Assembly (NCBI GenBank): GCA_023512835.1
Contig: CM042086.1
Coordinates: forward strand, 4,875,799 to 4,939,798
Direction: 5' to 3'
DNA from: Taxillus chinensis
Lineage: Eukaryota > Streptophyta > Magnoliopsida > Santalales > Loranthaceae
DNA: 64,000 nt
In this document: piece after piece, positions 1 through 13,308 of the stretch
Numbering within the stretch: position 1 is the first letter of the stretch
Layout of the letters: each line of letters opens with the position of its first letter
Notes under the pieces: model-generated
The model's database searches: none
Told to the model about the DNA's origin: nothing
The model's input: the letters and a program-made list of their open reading frames with translations, nothing else
Position numbers and translations under genes: made by a program

Positions 1-2600
1 TTTTTTTTAAATCGAATGTAGAATAAGGGTTTTTCATCGAGTCTGAAGGTTATAAAAAACTGTAAATATTTTAGCCAGGCGAAACAAAATTAATTCTGTG
101 CACATAAGTGCATATTTATATTGCATTAACCCTGCATCAAAAGGCCAATGAAAAAAGAAAATTATATCCATTACAGCAGCCAATGTTTAAATTGCAAACT
201 AGTATCCATGTATGTTTAATACAAATAATTACTGCATTGCACCAAATTTAACTTTAATCCATACCTCTTCTATGATCTTAAACACTTTTATGCTTTTGTT
301 GAGAAGATAAAGGCTCCTATACCTGCACAAGCATTAATTATTTCATCAAAGTAATGTCTAGTTTGTGTAGCAGAACTAAAAATCCAAATAATTCATAAAT
401 GCTTAATAGGATGAAAAATGTAGTCCAAAATTATATAACAGCATATTTGTCAATCAATAGTCACAGTTTATTTTTTAAATTTGGAATACATATATATATA
501 TATATATATACACGCACGCACAAACATCCAAACCCTTTGAGCTAATGGAAGCATAGGCTTCTTCTTCAGTAAAAAAACAGACTTCAGGAATTTCAGTCCA
601 AAATTACATTTCAGAGTTCAAGTGTAATGTTTATATAGCCATTATTGTACTAGTGTATAATCAATCATGTGAACAATTTGAACAAAAACCACCCAATTCT
701 TTGCACAAGTGGAGCACTGCGCATTCAATCCTTATAACAAATGGAAATTGGATCTCTCTCTCTACAAGTCAAGTAAGAATATACATGTACTGTCGGTAGC
801 TTCTAGTCAATATCACTATTATCTGAAATACCTTTTGAACAACTATAATTACAGATCGAAAATCATTTTGCTCGTTATGAAACAAACCTCATGATGAAGA
901 GCACGCCCAAAACACGCACATGTTGAGAAATCACTCAATCAAGAATAATTAGATTTTAAACTTCTTCAATCTGCCCACAAAAGAGAAGAAACAAGTGGAA
1001 ATTGTTGGACTTCTATAATACATTGCGTGGATAAGTATTATATAGTCCATCAAAAGGAGTAACAACTAAGAAGGTACGCTATGTGTTCAGAAATCGTCGT
1101 AAGAATGTTGGATGTCAAGGATGAAGCCTATTAACAATAAATGTTGTATGAAGAAAGAGTCAAATGCTATAAAGTTACTGAGTTTACAATGTGTAAGAGG
1201 AGATTTGGGGAGAGGGAAAAGATTAGAGGGTAGAATGGGAGAACAGTTTAGCCTGAAATGGATACATGGCAATTTATCATTATGCAGAACAATGTCACAT
1301 TTATGGGAGTTCTGTCTGCCTGTGCCATGCTGTCTTGGTCTATGCTTGTCGTGAGTGTTTCTATTCAATGACACAGGTCTATGGTATTGAACCGAAGATA
1401 GAGCACTATATGGCTCCTTAGACAATCTTCTAGGTCGAAATGGGAGAGTTATGGAGGCTGAGGAACTTATAAAGGGTATTTCCTGGAAGGCTGATGTTGT
1501 AATCGCGTGGTTTATGTTGTTTTGTCGAACATGTATGGAGAGGAGTTTTTCATCTGAATTTGTAAAATGGCTCCTTTTCAACTATTATATACAAGCGAGT
1601 CAGAGCATTTACATTTGTTTGGCTGGTGAAATAAGCTTATAGTCAAATGATTCCTGACAGTTCCCTTGGTTCTTCACTATAGGGACTCTCTATGAGTACT
1701 CATTGGGAGAGCTAGGACTGCATTCGGTGCCCAACAAGGTTGGACCACTTTAAGCACTATTTGATAGATGTTGATGTTCCCCAAATAGGGGTTGATCATT
1801 AATAGTTTACAGTGGTGGGATTGCTAATGATGAATGTGTTTTTAATATGGTGAAGCCAAGGAGATTGCAAGACAAGTTTTTATTGGTTATAGGTGGTGTG
1901 TGCATCCTTGAGAACTGTTTTAGCCTGTCTATATCATAAATCATCAATGTTATCAAATGAACAACTGAAAAGAGGGACAGTCTCAAATGAAGAAAACATC
2001 ATACGGTCATTGCACATGGCGGCCAAGCCATAATAGTGTTTGTCTATCTTGAATAATTTTGGTCAACCACATTTCAATTCAATAAGGCATATTCTAAACA
2101 TTTCAATTCTGCGATTGTATTATCCCTAAAAACTAAAAACATAAGAGAAACACAAATTGCAAATCAAACAGCTTTCAATATTTATAATTTACAATGCCTA
2201 TCAATAACAAGAAAAACAAAAAAAAGATAAAATGGGAATTAGTCTACTTCCCTTTTCAATTGTTGATTCAATTTCATAAGTTCCTACAAATCTTCATTCC
2301 CAACTAGAGTAGACTCCAACAGCTGCTTCAATTCAAGTCCTTTATGTCAGTGACAGCACCGCCAGTGTCGGTGCATCCAGATACCCATCACCACAGATTC
2401 CACATACAGCATACCGGAGGCATACAAGTCACCAGAGGCTAAAAAAAGAGACCCATTGCTAAAACTCAACAACTCACCAGGCTCAATTGCGTCGATACAC
2501 CCTACCCCCAAAAATCACAGGTGCGAAGCCTTAGAGAAGAGATTATTTACATTTAGTTTCTCCTAAGTCACTCCAGAACTATCTTAAAGAAGAAATCAGA
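1..2600. other. Intergenic, no recognisable gene
   Basis: AT-rich sequence without a protein I recognise on either strand. It holds a short (TA)n tract near 488-510. Open frames here are short or lack an ATG. The part from about 2280 to 2600 is slightly more GC-rich but shows no domain. Confidence 0.5.
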
Positions 2601-2822
2601 GAAGAAGGAGGTTCCTGTCAGGTCCGGCGCGGCGACACACTGAGGCTAGGCAGGCGGTGGAAACTTGGTCTGTGGCGGAAGTAGCCCCAGCCCTCGATGG
2701 AAGAAGATGCGAGAAAGTGATATTTGAGGTGGTTCAAAGATCCCGGCTAATGCTAGGGTTAGGAGTCTCTACGCTGCCTTCATCTGGGTTGACGATATAG
2801 AGAGTGAACGGGAGAGTACCTA

Positions 2823-2883
2823 AAGGCTTGGAGCTTTCTGATGAGGTGGGGCAGCGGAGCGTGCCGGGGTGGTCGTTTTGCAT
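2823..2883 (-). CDS. Possible first exon of an unrecognised minus-strand gene
   Basis: A GC-richer patch (about 2600-2900) stands out from its surroundings. Read on the minus strand, a CT/CA-rich stretch resembling a plant 5' leader is followed by an ATG at 2883 and about 20 codons beginning MQNDHPGTLRCPTSSE. A TTTAG/GTACTC step near 2823 could be a splice donor. Read without splicing, the frame stays open for 49 codons from this ATG, to a stop at 2734. I cannot find convincing downstream exons in 1-2700 and do not recognise the peptide. The whole call is inference from composition and local signals; it could be chance. Confidence 0.2.
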
Positions 2884-2902
2884 CGTCGGTGCGTGTGTGT
2901 GT

Positions 2903-5877
2903 GAGAGAGAGAGAGGGGATTTTTGGGCAGAAAAAGAGAGATGATGAGCTGTTGGATGCGATTGGACGGTCTGGATTAAATGAATTGCACGGTGCAATTC
3001 ATTTTGGTATTGTCTGCGATACCAATCCCAATTACAGGCGACTTCTCAAACACCAGCGGTTGCCCATCCTTACCATTGCTTCTTTTCTAATATAATAATT
3101 CATTTTACAACAAGCCAAGAACACAATGGAAGACAACTTGTTATAGATGAAATGCTAAAGACAACTTGGTATTGATTGAAAATAAAAAACTTATTATTGT
3201 TCAAGATAAAGTAATATCCACATAAACCATGCTCTTGCAGCTGCAAAATTAGACAACACAGAAATTTGAACCATAATGTGGTTTTTTTATTTTTTTTATA
3301 TTTTTTTGTTGCTAGCCAATAAAAAAGTTGTTTCAGAAACTACTTTACACATCTTAAGCAATGCCTCCATTTTGCAAGAGCCAAGCCTTCAGTTCAGCAC
3401 TACACAACAAAACTGATGGCCCTGTAGGCTGGATGGCTCCCCTTCTATTACTAATGGGAATGTAGCTTTTGCCGGACATATATACGTTATGGCAGGCGTG
3501 ATTATTTTGTTCTTTTATTTCATTTCTGTTAATTTCCCCCTAAAAACTAACATATATTGTATCATATTGTATCCACCTAGAAACTATAACAAATGATGAT
3601 GGAATCCGTTTTCCCTTTGTACACCCTTTGTATTTTTCTCGTCAGTGTTTTGTACTCCTCAAATGTACAGCAGCCTATATATTACATGAAGTAATTTAGT
3701 TGAAAGGGTGTGAACAGCCTACATTTGAAGAATACAAAATTTAAGTAAGATATTTTGTAAGAAATATTTTTTTTTTTTTGGTATGTTTTGTTTTTTTTTT
3801 TTTTTTTGTTTTTTTGGGGGGGGGGTGTGTGGGGGGATTAGAAACTTTATTAAAATAGAGAGAGAGATTACAACTTTTTTTTTTTTTTTTTTTTTTTTTG
3901 GGGGGTTTGGGGGGGTTTTTTTGTTAAAAACAGCATATCTTTCTAACATGAAAGATGCCTAGTTTAAAAACCTCCTAGGGTGACAAGAAAACTGGGCGAC
4001 AATGCCACTAGTCCTCATTAAAACCCCCCAAAAGAGCACCGGAACCCGGGAACAAAAAATAAAAAAAAAAAAAACAAAAAAAAGAAAACAATAAGAATAC
4101 AAATAAAATAGAAAATTACAAAAACTCCTTGGACTACAAAACCGCCAAGGAACAGGGGTAGGGAACTCCACTGCACAATCAACATCCATGGAAAACCAGG
4201 AGAAAGCTAACTTCACAACTCGACTTCTATAGCAGACCACCTCCATGGAGAACCTGCAGAAAGAAGACAACAGAAAAACTAAATAATGAGAAAGCCACAG
4301 CATACCTAGGTATCTTCGGTCTGGAAGGGACACTTCCACAGGAAATAACTCGAATCCTCCTGCAGAGGGGAATCATTACTGCCAGACCATGTAGACCAGC
4401 CCAGCCCAGGGTATGAGAGGAAAAACAAGGAGCTCTACTGTTTTGCAACAAAAAAGGCCATAAAACCACTGCCCATTGCCACCAAACAGCCAAGACAGCA
4501 AAAGATACAAATTAATACAGAGCACAGGGGTATATAAACTCAAAGAGCCAGTCAGCCAGCAGCATAGCCTGTGTGACTATCCTTTGAGAAAGTCAAACTT
4601 TTTTGCCTATAGCTAGAGAGCCTAGCACTGGTGGGAGTCCAAAAAACCAGAGTAAGAAACAAAAAGAAAGCCCCCCATAGGCCCTCCAAGGGAACAACTC
4701 TGGGACAGATTCCAGTAACGCTCAGCAGAGGTAGGAGACATAGGAGTCTGCAGATTTAACCCAGGACAGAGCAGAAAGCTAACTAAAAGAGAATACAAAG
4801 AAAAAAATGATACAAAGCAAAAAAGAAATTGAATTAAAAAACATTATGGAAGTAAAACATAATCCAAATTAACAACTGGTCCAACAGAATTAGTGATTAA
4901 AGTAAATTGAAATGTCATCAGCTAGTAGAATAACCATTAATAACATTAGCTCCTGCACTGATGCCCAAACTGACAAACCAATAAGTTAGTTAATGTAGTG
5001 ATTCTTGCTATGATCAGCTTCTCAAACTTTTGCCCACTCTAGTTAATTGTTTGATTTGATTAAGTGTCTCATAGTTTTCTTCCAATTTTGGTTTTCACAT
5101 ATAAATTTTCGATGTTCTTGCATTTTTGTCATTCTCCATTTTATTTTCGCAGCAAATATATATATATATATAGCTTGTGTGATGATTGTGTGTTTGTTGG
5201 TAGCGATCATGAGTGGGATTGTTTGAGACAAATACATAAAAATCCAATGCAATTGTGCACAGGTATGACATCCTTAATAATTTTCCCCTACTACAAAATT
5301 CAAGAGTGAATCTGTAGGAAAGAGTTTTGAACTCAAGAGGCTTAACGGTTGAAATGCAAATTATTATCCTGGGGCTACACAATTTCAAGGATGTCGGTCA
5401 CATCAATCTTCATCGAGTTAGTTGGTATTTCCTAGCTAAAATTTTTACATAATCACATGATTTGTGATGTGTTGATCCATGTTTGTCGGGTGATTGTATC
5501 TGCGTTGATCGTGGGGGAAAAAAATTCTTGGTGGTGTGTGATCCGTTGACATAGGGTTTAAATAGCTCAACTACTTCAGTCTGTGGTTGTGATTGTGGAA
5601 AAAGTTACATGCATGCTACATCTGTCCATTATTGCGTTGGACTAATGGAGTGGAATAGATGTCTTGGGGTTGTCAAATTTTATCTGAAGTAGACAAGTCA
5701 AGTCAACTGATTCCCGTCCAAACGGGACAATCTCACCCCCTTTTTTTGTTTTTTTTTTTTCTTCTTATTTTGCTATTTGTCATGACCCCAACAATATAAT
5801 TTGTTAACACCGTGTTAAAATTTTTTTAAAAAAACTTAATTTTTTTTTAATATTTCAATTCCAATATATATATATTG
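2903..5877. repeat. Tandem duplication unit 1 (about 2.9 kb)
   Basis: First copy of a long direct repeat. It begins at a (GA)n tract followed by GATTTTTGGGCAGAAA and ends in a (TA)n tract near 5866-5875. Nearly every block reappears in the same order in 5878-8624. Copy-specific differences are large: unit 1 alone carries a T/G-homopolymer-rich stretch (about 3765-3925) plus the following segment to about 4185, and lacks about 120 bp that unit 2 has at 6950-7075. No intact gene is visible. On the minus strand a tail-like A/T structure and short frames suggest retroelement-derived sequence, but no domain confirms it. Confidence 0.85.
3765..3925. repeat. T/G homopolymer-rich low-complexity insert
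   Basis: Long runs of T broken by runs of G (ten G at about 3817-3826, further G runs at 3900-3916). It is present in unit 1 of the tandem duplication and absent from unit 2, where the flanking sequence continues directly. On the minus strand it would read as an A-rich tail, which fits a retroposon 3' end, but a sequencing or assembly artefact is equally possible. Confidence 0.6.
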
Positions 5878-8624
5878 GAGAGAGAGAGAGAGAGAGGATT
5901 TTTGGGCAGAAAAGAGAGATGATGAGCTGTTGGATGCGATTGGACGGTCTGGATTAAATGAATTGCACGGTGCAATTCATTTTGGTATTGTCTGCGATTG
6001 CCCATCCTTACCATTGCTTCTTTTCAAACACCAGCGGTTGCCCATCCTTACCATTGCTTCTTTTCTAATATAATAATTCATTTTACAACAAGCCAAAAAC
6101 ACAATGGAAGACAACTTGTTATAGATGAAATGCTAAAGACAACTTGGTATTGATTGAAAATAAAAAACTTATTATTGTTCAAGATAAAGTAATATCCACA
6201 TAAACCATGCTCTTGCAGCTGCAAAATTAGACAACACAGAAATTTGAACCATAATGTGGTTTTTTTATTTTTTATTTTATTTTTTTGTTGCTAGCCAATA
6301 AAAAAGTTGTTTCAGAAACTACTTTACACATCTTAAGCAATGCCTCCATTTTGCAAGAGCCAAGCCTTCAGTTCAGCACTACACAACAAAACTGATGGCC
6401 CTGTAGGCTGGATGGCTCCCCTTCTATTACTAATGGGAATGTAGCTTTTGCCGGACATATATACTTTATGGCAGGCGTGATTATTTTGTTCTTTTATTTC
6501 ATTTCTGTTAATTTCCCCCTAAAAACTAACATATATTGTATCCACCTAGAAACTATAACAAATGATGATGGAATCCGTTTTCCCTTTGTACACCCTTTGT
6601 ATTTTTCTCGTCAGTGTTTTGTACTCCTCAAATGTACAGCAGCCTATATATTACATAAAGTAATTTAGTTGAAAGGGTGTGAACAGCCTACATTTGAAGA
6701 ATACAAAATTTAAGTAAGATATTTTGTAAGAAAGCCAATCCAATACCATATGTTAGCATGCGGCATAACTTTCAAATGCGGCATAACAACATTCACGGAA
6801 AACCAGGAGAAAGCTGGCTTCACAACTCGAATTCTATAGCACATACCACCTCCATGGAGAACCTGCAGAAAGAAGACAACAGAAGAACTAAATAATGAGA
6901 AAGCTACAATACCTAGGTATCTTCGGTCTGGGAGGGACACTTCCACAGGGAGGCTTAGATCTCAGATTAGTAGAAATAATCCAGCCCAAAGATCGAAGAA
7001 ATTTCCCCAATCGATCCCTGCATATAAAATCCATAGCAGAGCAGCATAGTTCACAAGCTGTCAGATCCCAATGAAATAACCATCCTCCTGCAGAGGGGAA
7101 TCGTTACTGCCATACCATGTAGACCACCCCAGGCCAGGGTATGAGTGGAAAAACAAGGAGCTCTGCTGTTTTGCAACAAAAAGTCCATAAAACCACTGCC
7201 CATTGCCACCAAACAGCCAAGACAGCAAAAGATACAAATTAATACATAGCACAGGGATATATAAACTCAAAGAGCCAGGCAGCCAGCAGCATAGCCTGTG
7301 TGACTATCCTTTGAGAAAGTCAATACTTGCTGCCTATAGCTAGAGAGCCTAGCACTGGTTGGAGTCCAAAAACCAGAGTAACAAAAAGAAAGCCCCCCAT
7401 AGGCCCTCCAAGGGAACAACTCTGGGACAGATTACAGTAACGCTCAGCAGAGGTAGAAGGAGACATATGAGTCTGCAGATTTAACCTAGGACAGAGCAGA
7501 AAGCTAACTAAAAGAGAATACAAAGAAAAAAGGATACAAAGCAAAAAGAAATTGAATTGAAAAACATTATGGAAGTAAAACATAATCCAAATCAACAACT
7601 GGTCCAACAGAATTAGTGATTAAAGTAAGTTGAAATGTCATCAGCTAGTAGAATAACCATTAATAACATTAGCTCCTGCACTGATGCCCAAACTGACAAG
7701 CCAATAAGGAAGTTAATGTAGTGATTCTTGCTATGATCAGCTTCTCTAACTTTTGCCCACTATAGTTATTTGTTTGATTTGGTTGAGTGTCTCATAGTTT
7801 TCTTCCAATTTGGGTTTTCACGTGCAAATTTTCAATGTTCTTGCATTTTTGTTATTCTCCATTTTATTTTCACTGCGCGCGCGCGCACACACATATATAT
7901 AGCTTGTGTGATGATTGTGTGTTTGTCGGCACCGATCATGAGTGCGATTGTTTGAGACAAATACAAAAAAATCCAATGCAATTGTGCGCAGGTATGACAT
8001 CCTTAAGAATTTTCCCCTACTACAAAATTCAAGAGTGAATTAGTGGGAAATAGTTTTGAACTCAAGAGGCTTAACAGTTGTAATGCAAATTATTATCATG
8101 GGCCGGGGCTACTCAATGTCAAGGATGTTGATCACATCAATCTACATCGAGTGAGTAGGTATTTCCTAGCTAAAATTTTTAAATAATCACAAGATTTGTA
8201 ATGTGTTGATCCATGTTTCTCGGGTGATTTTATATGCGTTGATCGTGGGGGAAAAAAATCCTTGGTGGTGTGTGATCCGTTGACATAGGTTTTATTAAAT
8301 AGCTCAACTACTTCAGGCCTGTTTGGTTGTTGTGATTGTGGAAAAAGTTACATGCATGCTACAACTGTCCATTAATGCATTGGACTATTGGAGTGGAATA
8401 GATGTCTTGGGTTGTTAAATCTTATCTGAAGTGGAAAAGTCATGTCAACTGATTCCCGTCCAAACGGGACAATCTCACCCCTTTTTTTGTTTTTGTCCTT
8501 TTTTGTTTTTTGTTTTTTGCTATTTGTCAGGACCCCAACAATATAATTTGTTTACACCATGTTTAAAAATTCAAAAAAAAACTTTAATTTGTTTAATATT
8601 TCAATTCCAATATATATATATATA
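5878..8624. repeat. Tandem duplication unit 2 (about 2.75 kb)
   Basis: Second copy of the unit at 2903-5877, in the same orientation and immediately adjacent, joined at a (GA)n tract. It starts with the same GATTTTTGGGCAGAAA block and ends with the same AATTCCAATATATATA block before unique sequence. It has its own changes: a 40-bp local duplication at 5995-6065, a GC/AC dinucleotide tract at 7876-7893 where unit 1 has (TA)n, and about 120 extra bases at 6950-7075. No intact gene is visible. Confidence 0.85.
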
Positions 8625-8640
8625 GTCATAAATTTGTTAA

Positions 8641-9245
8641 TTTGACTTAAATTTCAATTGAGTAAATCAAAATTTGAGATAAAAATAGAAACTGTCGAGC
8701 CAGGATATTTTATATATAGAAAAAGAAAAAAATTCACAACAAGGGTCAGGATTTGTTAGCGACCTGTAACCACCCGAAATAATAATGATAAATAAATAAA
8801 ACCTGACGAATAAACAAACACAAGCAGGTCACCCGTCGTCATTGAGACGGATCAAACTGACGTTTCAGCATTGAATTTATTCCCTCAAATTCAAATCTGG
8901 GCATAAAAATATGTGGCACTGCTCTTCCCCACAATCATACTCATCTAAGTCAGTTCAGCAGCTACCCGTTCTCACCCGAACACATTAATTAACGTCTTCA
9001 GAAACCAATGCATGATCAGTATCTGCAGCAGCTGACAGGGATACAAAACTGTAATCTGCTCAAAATTCATACGAACCAGAACAAAATCAATATTAAAAGC
9101 ATATGCTTACATTTGACCAGGTCGTCTGTGCAGAGTCCTATAGAATACTCATGTAGAGTGCACTTCCTTCGTATGCTGTTTTTTAAACCCAAACCATCCA
9201 CCAAAGCAAGCATTGTGTAGTTGTACGCCTCCAATCAATCACACA
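8641..9245. other. Upstream region of the decayed receptor kinase
   Basis: Unique AT-rich DNA between the tandem duplication and the first receptor-kinase copy. It contains no gene I can support. It occupies the promoter position of the pseudogene, but I could not identify a convincing TATA box at a suitable distance. Confidence 0.4.
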
Positions 9246-12200
9246 ACGTCATCCTCTGCCATAGAAAAAACACTCTCAACCGGCCATCTTTATTCCTTCT
9301 GTCAACTAGTACAAGCCCTCTTTGTCTTTTCCATCATCAGTCTTCCATTTGCCGCAGCTTCGTTTCCTTCAAATGCGACTCTCAAGGCCACTAGTGCTAC
9401 TACACCAGTCCCACGAGCTGGAAGTGAAGAAACAACTGCTCTTCTAAAGTGGAGGGCCAGCCTGGATGATCAAAGCCAGACTGCTCTGTCTTCTTGGGTT
9501 GGAAGCAACCCTTGCAACAACTGGATTGGAATTGGCTGCGGTAGTCACGATATGTACAGTTGCATAACTCATATAAACCTCCCCAGTTTGGGCTTGAGAG
9601 GGACCCTCCAAAACTTCAGCTTCATCTCTTTCCCCTGCCTCCTCAAACTTGACCTTAGCAGTAATTCCCTCAAACCTTGACATGAAAAACTTAACCATCC
9701 TCTATCTTTATAATAACAAATTCTCTGGCTCCATTCCTCGTGAAATAAGAAACTTGAGATCACTTTGTAACCTTAAATTATCATATAACAATCTCAGTGG
9801 GTCATTCCCGACATCCCTATGTGATTTGGGCCAACTAATTGTCCTAGACCTTAGTGTTAACAACCTTTCACATTCCATTCCTCAAGAAATAAGAAATATG
9901 AGATCACTTAGTGACCTTAAATTGTCTTATAACAACTTCATGGGATCAATACCAACTTCAATAAGTCACTTAAAAAACTTGAACTTTCTATACCTTAATA
10001 ATAACAAATTATCAAGTTTCATTCCTCAAGAATTAGGAAACTTGGCGTCACTTAGTAATCTTAAATTGTCTGATAACAACTTTACAGGTCCAATCCCAAC
10101 TTCAATAGGTTACTTGAGTGACTTAACCACTCTCCACCTTTGTAATAACAAACTCTTCGGATCCATTCCTTGTGAAATAGGAAACTTGAGTTCACTCAAT
10201 GACCTTGAACTATCAAATAACAAGTTTACAGGTCCAATCCCAACTTCAATCAGTTACATACATGACTTAACCCCCTCTAACTCTTTGATAACAAACTCTC
10301 TGGATCCATTCCACATGAAATAGGAAATTTAAGTTCACTCACTGACCTTGAATTGTCGAATAACAACTTTACAGGTCCAATCCCAAATTCAATAGGTTAC
10401 TTGAGTGACTTAACCACCCTCTATCTTTTTAATAACAAAGTCTCTGGATCTATTCCTTATGAAATAGGAAACAGTTCACTCAATGACCTTGAATTGTCGA
10501 ATAACAACTTTATAAGTCCAATCCCAACTTCAATAGGTTACTTACGTGACTTAACTACCATGTACCTCTTTAATAACAAACTTTCTGGACCCATTCCACA
10601 TGAAATAGGAAACTTAAGTTGACTCACTAACCTTAAATTGTATAACTATCTCACAGGACCTATTCCAACTTCAATAGGTTACTTGAGTGACTTAACCACC
10701 CTAAACCTTTTTAGTAACAAACTCTCCGGATCCATTCCTTATGAAATAGGAAACTTGAGTTCACTTAATGACCTTGAATTGTCGTATAATGAGCTATCAG
10801 GCTACATTCCTCATGAAATAGGAAATCTGAGATCACTTAATGCTCTTTTTATTGTTATTTAACAACTTTACAGGATCAATCCCACCCTCATTATGTAAGA
10901 TGGTCAACTTAACTATCCTTTATCTTCAAAACAATGAACTCTCTGATGAGATTCCGCATGAAATAGGAAATTTGAGCTTACTCAATGACATTGAATTGTC
11001 ATATAATAACTTGATGGTATCCATTCCAACCTCAGAGAAACATAAATTTTCTCTACCTACATAGTAATAAACTTTCTGGCTCTATTCCCCAAGAAATAGG
11101 AAATTTGATGTCTCTCATGGACCTTGAATTGTCGGATAACTACTTCATAGGTCCAATCCCAACATCCATATGTTACTTGGGCAACTTAACTCGTCTCTAT
11201 CTTTACAATAACCTGGTCTCGGGCCCCATTCCTAATGAAATAGGAAACTTGCATTCCATTGTTGATCTTCAATTATCACAGAACAAACTCTCGGGATCAA
11301 TCCCAACATCGTTAGGGGGTATGGGAAACAACAAAACTCATGATGAGAATCGCCGTAATTGGGGTCAGTATAGAGGATTGGGAACCTTGAAACTACGAAG
11401 GCTAAGCCTCTCCTCAAATCGGTTGAGTGGGGAAATTCCAAAGGAACTGGGGAGGTTGACATCAATGTTATACCTTTTGCTCGACGGTAATATGCTTTCA
11501 GGTAGCATTCCAGCAGAGATCGGTCTGTTGTCCAATCTGGAAAATTTAAAATTGGGAGTAAATAAATTGAATGGCCCGGTTCCCAATCAAATTGGGGATT
11601 TGCAGAATCTATTGTTCTTGAATTTGAGCGATAATAAGCTTAGAGGACCTATTCCCATCTCTATCGGCCAATTAGGGTCTCTGGAAACGCTTGATCTAAG
11701 CCAAAATTTGTTGGAAGGAGACATACCAGAGCAGCTCCACACATTGGGAAGACTGGAAATTTTGAATCTGTCACATAATCGACTGGCTCGATCCCATCTC
11801 CTTTTGATGAACTGCGAGGCCTCGTATCCGTTGATGTATCCTACAATAAGTTAAAAGGCCCTCTTCCCAACGACAGGCCTTTCAGGAATGCCTCATTGGA
11901 TTCTTACCGAAATAATTTGGGACTGCGGCAATGTCACGGGACTGGAGGCATGCCCGCCCAGGATTAATGGAGAGAAGGGCAATTGGAAATTGATTGTTTT
12001 GATTACAAGCATTTTGTCTGACTCCATATTTCTACTCCTCTTAATTACGGTCGGGATTCTTTATCTTTTTTCGCCGAGGAAAGGGTGGCGTGGAGAACCC
12101 ACCAGAAGAAGCCCAAAATGGAAACCAAACAAGTGGAAACGTGTTTACAGTATGGAGGTTTGACGGGAAGATGGTCTACGAGCGTATCCTTGAAGCAACC

Positions 12201-13308
12201 GAAGAGTTTCACTCTAAATATTGCATTGGAGTGGGAGGGCAAGGATCTGTTTACAAGGTTGAGTTGACAGTGGACCAGGTTGTCGCCGTCAAGAAACTTC
12301 ACGGTTTCACTGGTGCAGAGATGGCCAGCTCGAGAGCTTTTGAGCGTGAAATTCATGCATTGACAGAAATTCGCCATCGTAACATCGTGAAGCTTTGTGG
12401 GTTTTGCTTACACCCAAAGCACTCCTTTTTGATTTATGAATTCATCGAGAGAGGGAGTCTGGGGAGTACATTGAAGGATGAGGAGCAGGCGAAGGGACTG
12501 GATTGGAATAAAAGGGTCAATGTGATCAAGGGTGTTGCCAGTGCACTATCTTACATGCACCATGACTGTACACCCCCCATCATCCATCGAGATATATCCT
12601 CCAATAATGTCTTCTGGATCTTGATTATGAACCTCGTGTCTCTGATTTCGGGACAGCAAGGCTTTTGGAAGCTGACCCAGCGAGTTGGACTTCAGTTGTA
12701 GGCACATATGGGTATGGGGCGCCAGGTAATATAGTGAGTTAAATCATTCACTGCTACATTATTAGGCTAATTTCATTGTTTACTGGATGTGGATGTGATA
12801 AAATTACCCCCTATGTTATATTATAATCTGTGCACTTGCCATCGCTCATTTAATTTGAGTAAACCAACCCCTCGGTAATTCTGATTTTCTGTCTTTTGGG
12901 TGTGATAAAACTGTCTTTGTAGAGCTTGCATAGACAATGAAAGCAGATGAGAAGTGTGACGTTTATAGTTTTGGAGTGGTGTCAATGGAAGTGCTCATGG
13001 GAAAGCACCCCGGAGATCTCATTTCATCTCTGTCATCATTCTTTTCATCATCATCAACATCAACAACACCATCTCTTAATGAAATGTCATTGAATGACGT
13101 TGTGGACGAACGCTTGTCTTCTCTAACTAGTCAAGTTGCAACCGAAGTTTTCTTTCTCTTCAAGATAGCATTTTCATGTTTGCATACCAGTCCCCAAGTC
13201 CGACCTACCATGAAACAAGTTTCTCGTTTATTATCAATTAAAAAGCCCTCCTTGAATGAGTCATGTTCCCAAATAACAATGGATAAATGTCTGGAATTAA
13301 AAATGTGA
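9246..13308 (+). pseudogene. Decayed LRR receptor-like kinase (MIK2 / At1g35710-like)
   Basis: A paralogue of the receptor kinase at 21152-24784 with the same order: signal-like hydrophobic N terminus, LRRNT with a cysteine motif, 24-residue LRRs, transmembrane segment (about 11990-12070), kinase domain, one intron (12726-12922) and a short last exon (12923-13308). It is disabled many times over. The ATG of the paralogue is ACG here (9246-9248). Frame changes lie near 9670, 10275 (-1), 10850 (+1) and 11035-11095 (-11), near 11790-11850 and 12090-12110, and at 12606, where one base is missing just before the DFG segment. TCA to TGA (10620-10622) and TAT to TAG (12932-12934, in the GAPELAYTM segment) are in-frame stops. 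Conserved pieces include VAVKKLHG and HRDISSNNV. The number and spread of lesions exclude sequencing error as the sole cause. Confidence 0.93.

Noticed and set aside
1087..1581. Longest open frame of the first 2.6 kb (minus strand, 164 codons)
   Set aside because: It starts with TTG, contains no methionine at all after the start position, has no recognisable domain and lies opposite equally meaningless frames on the plus strand.
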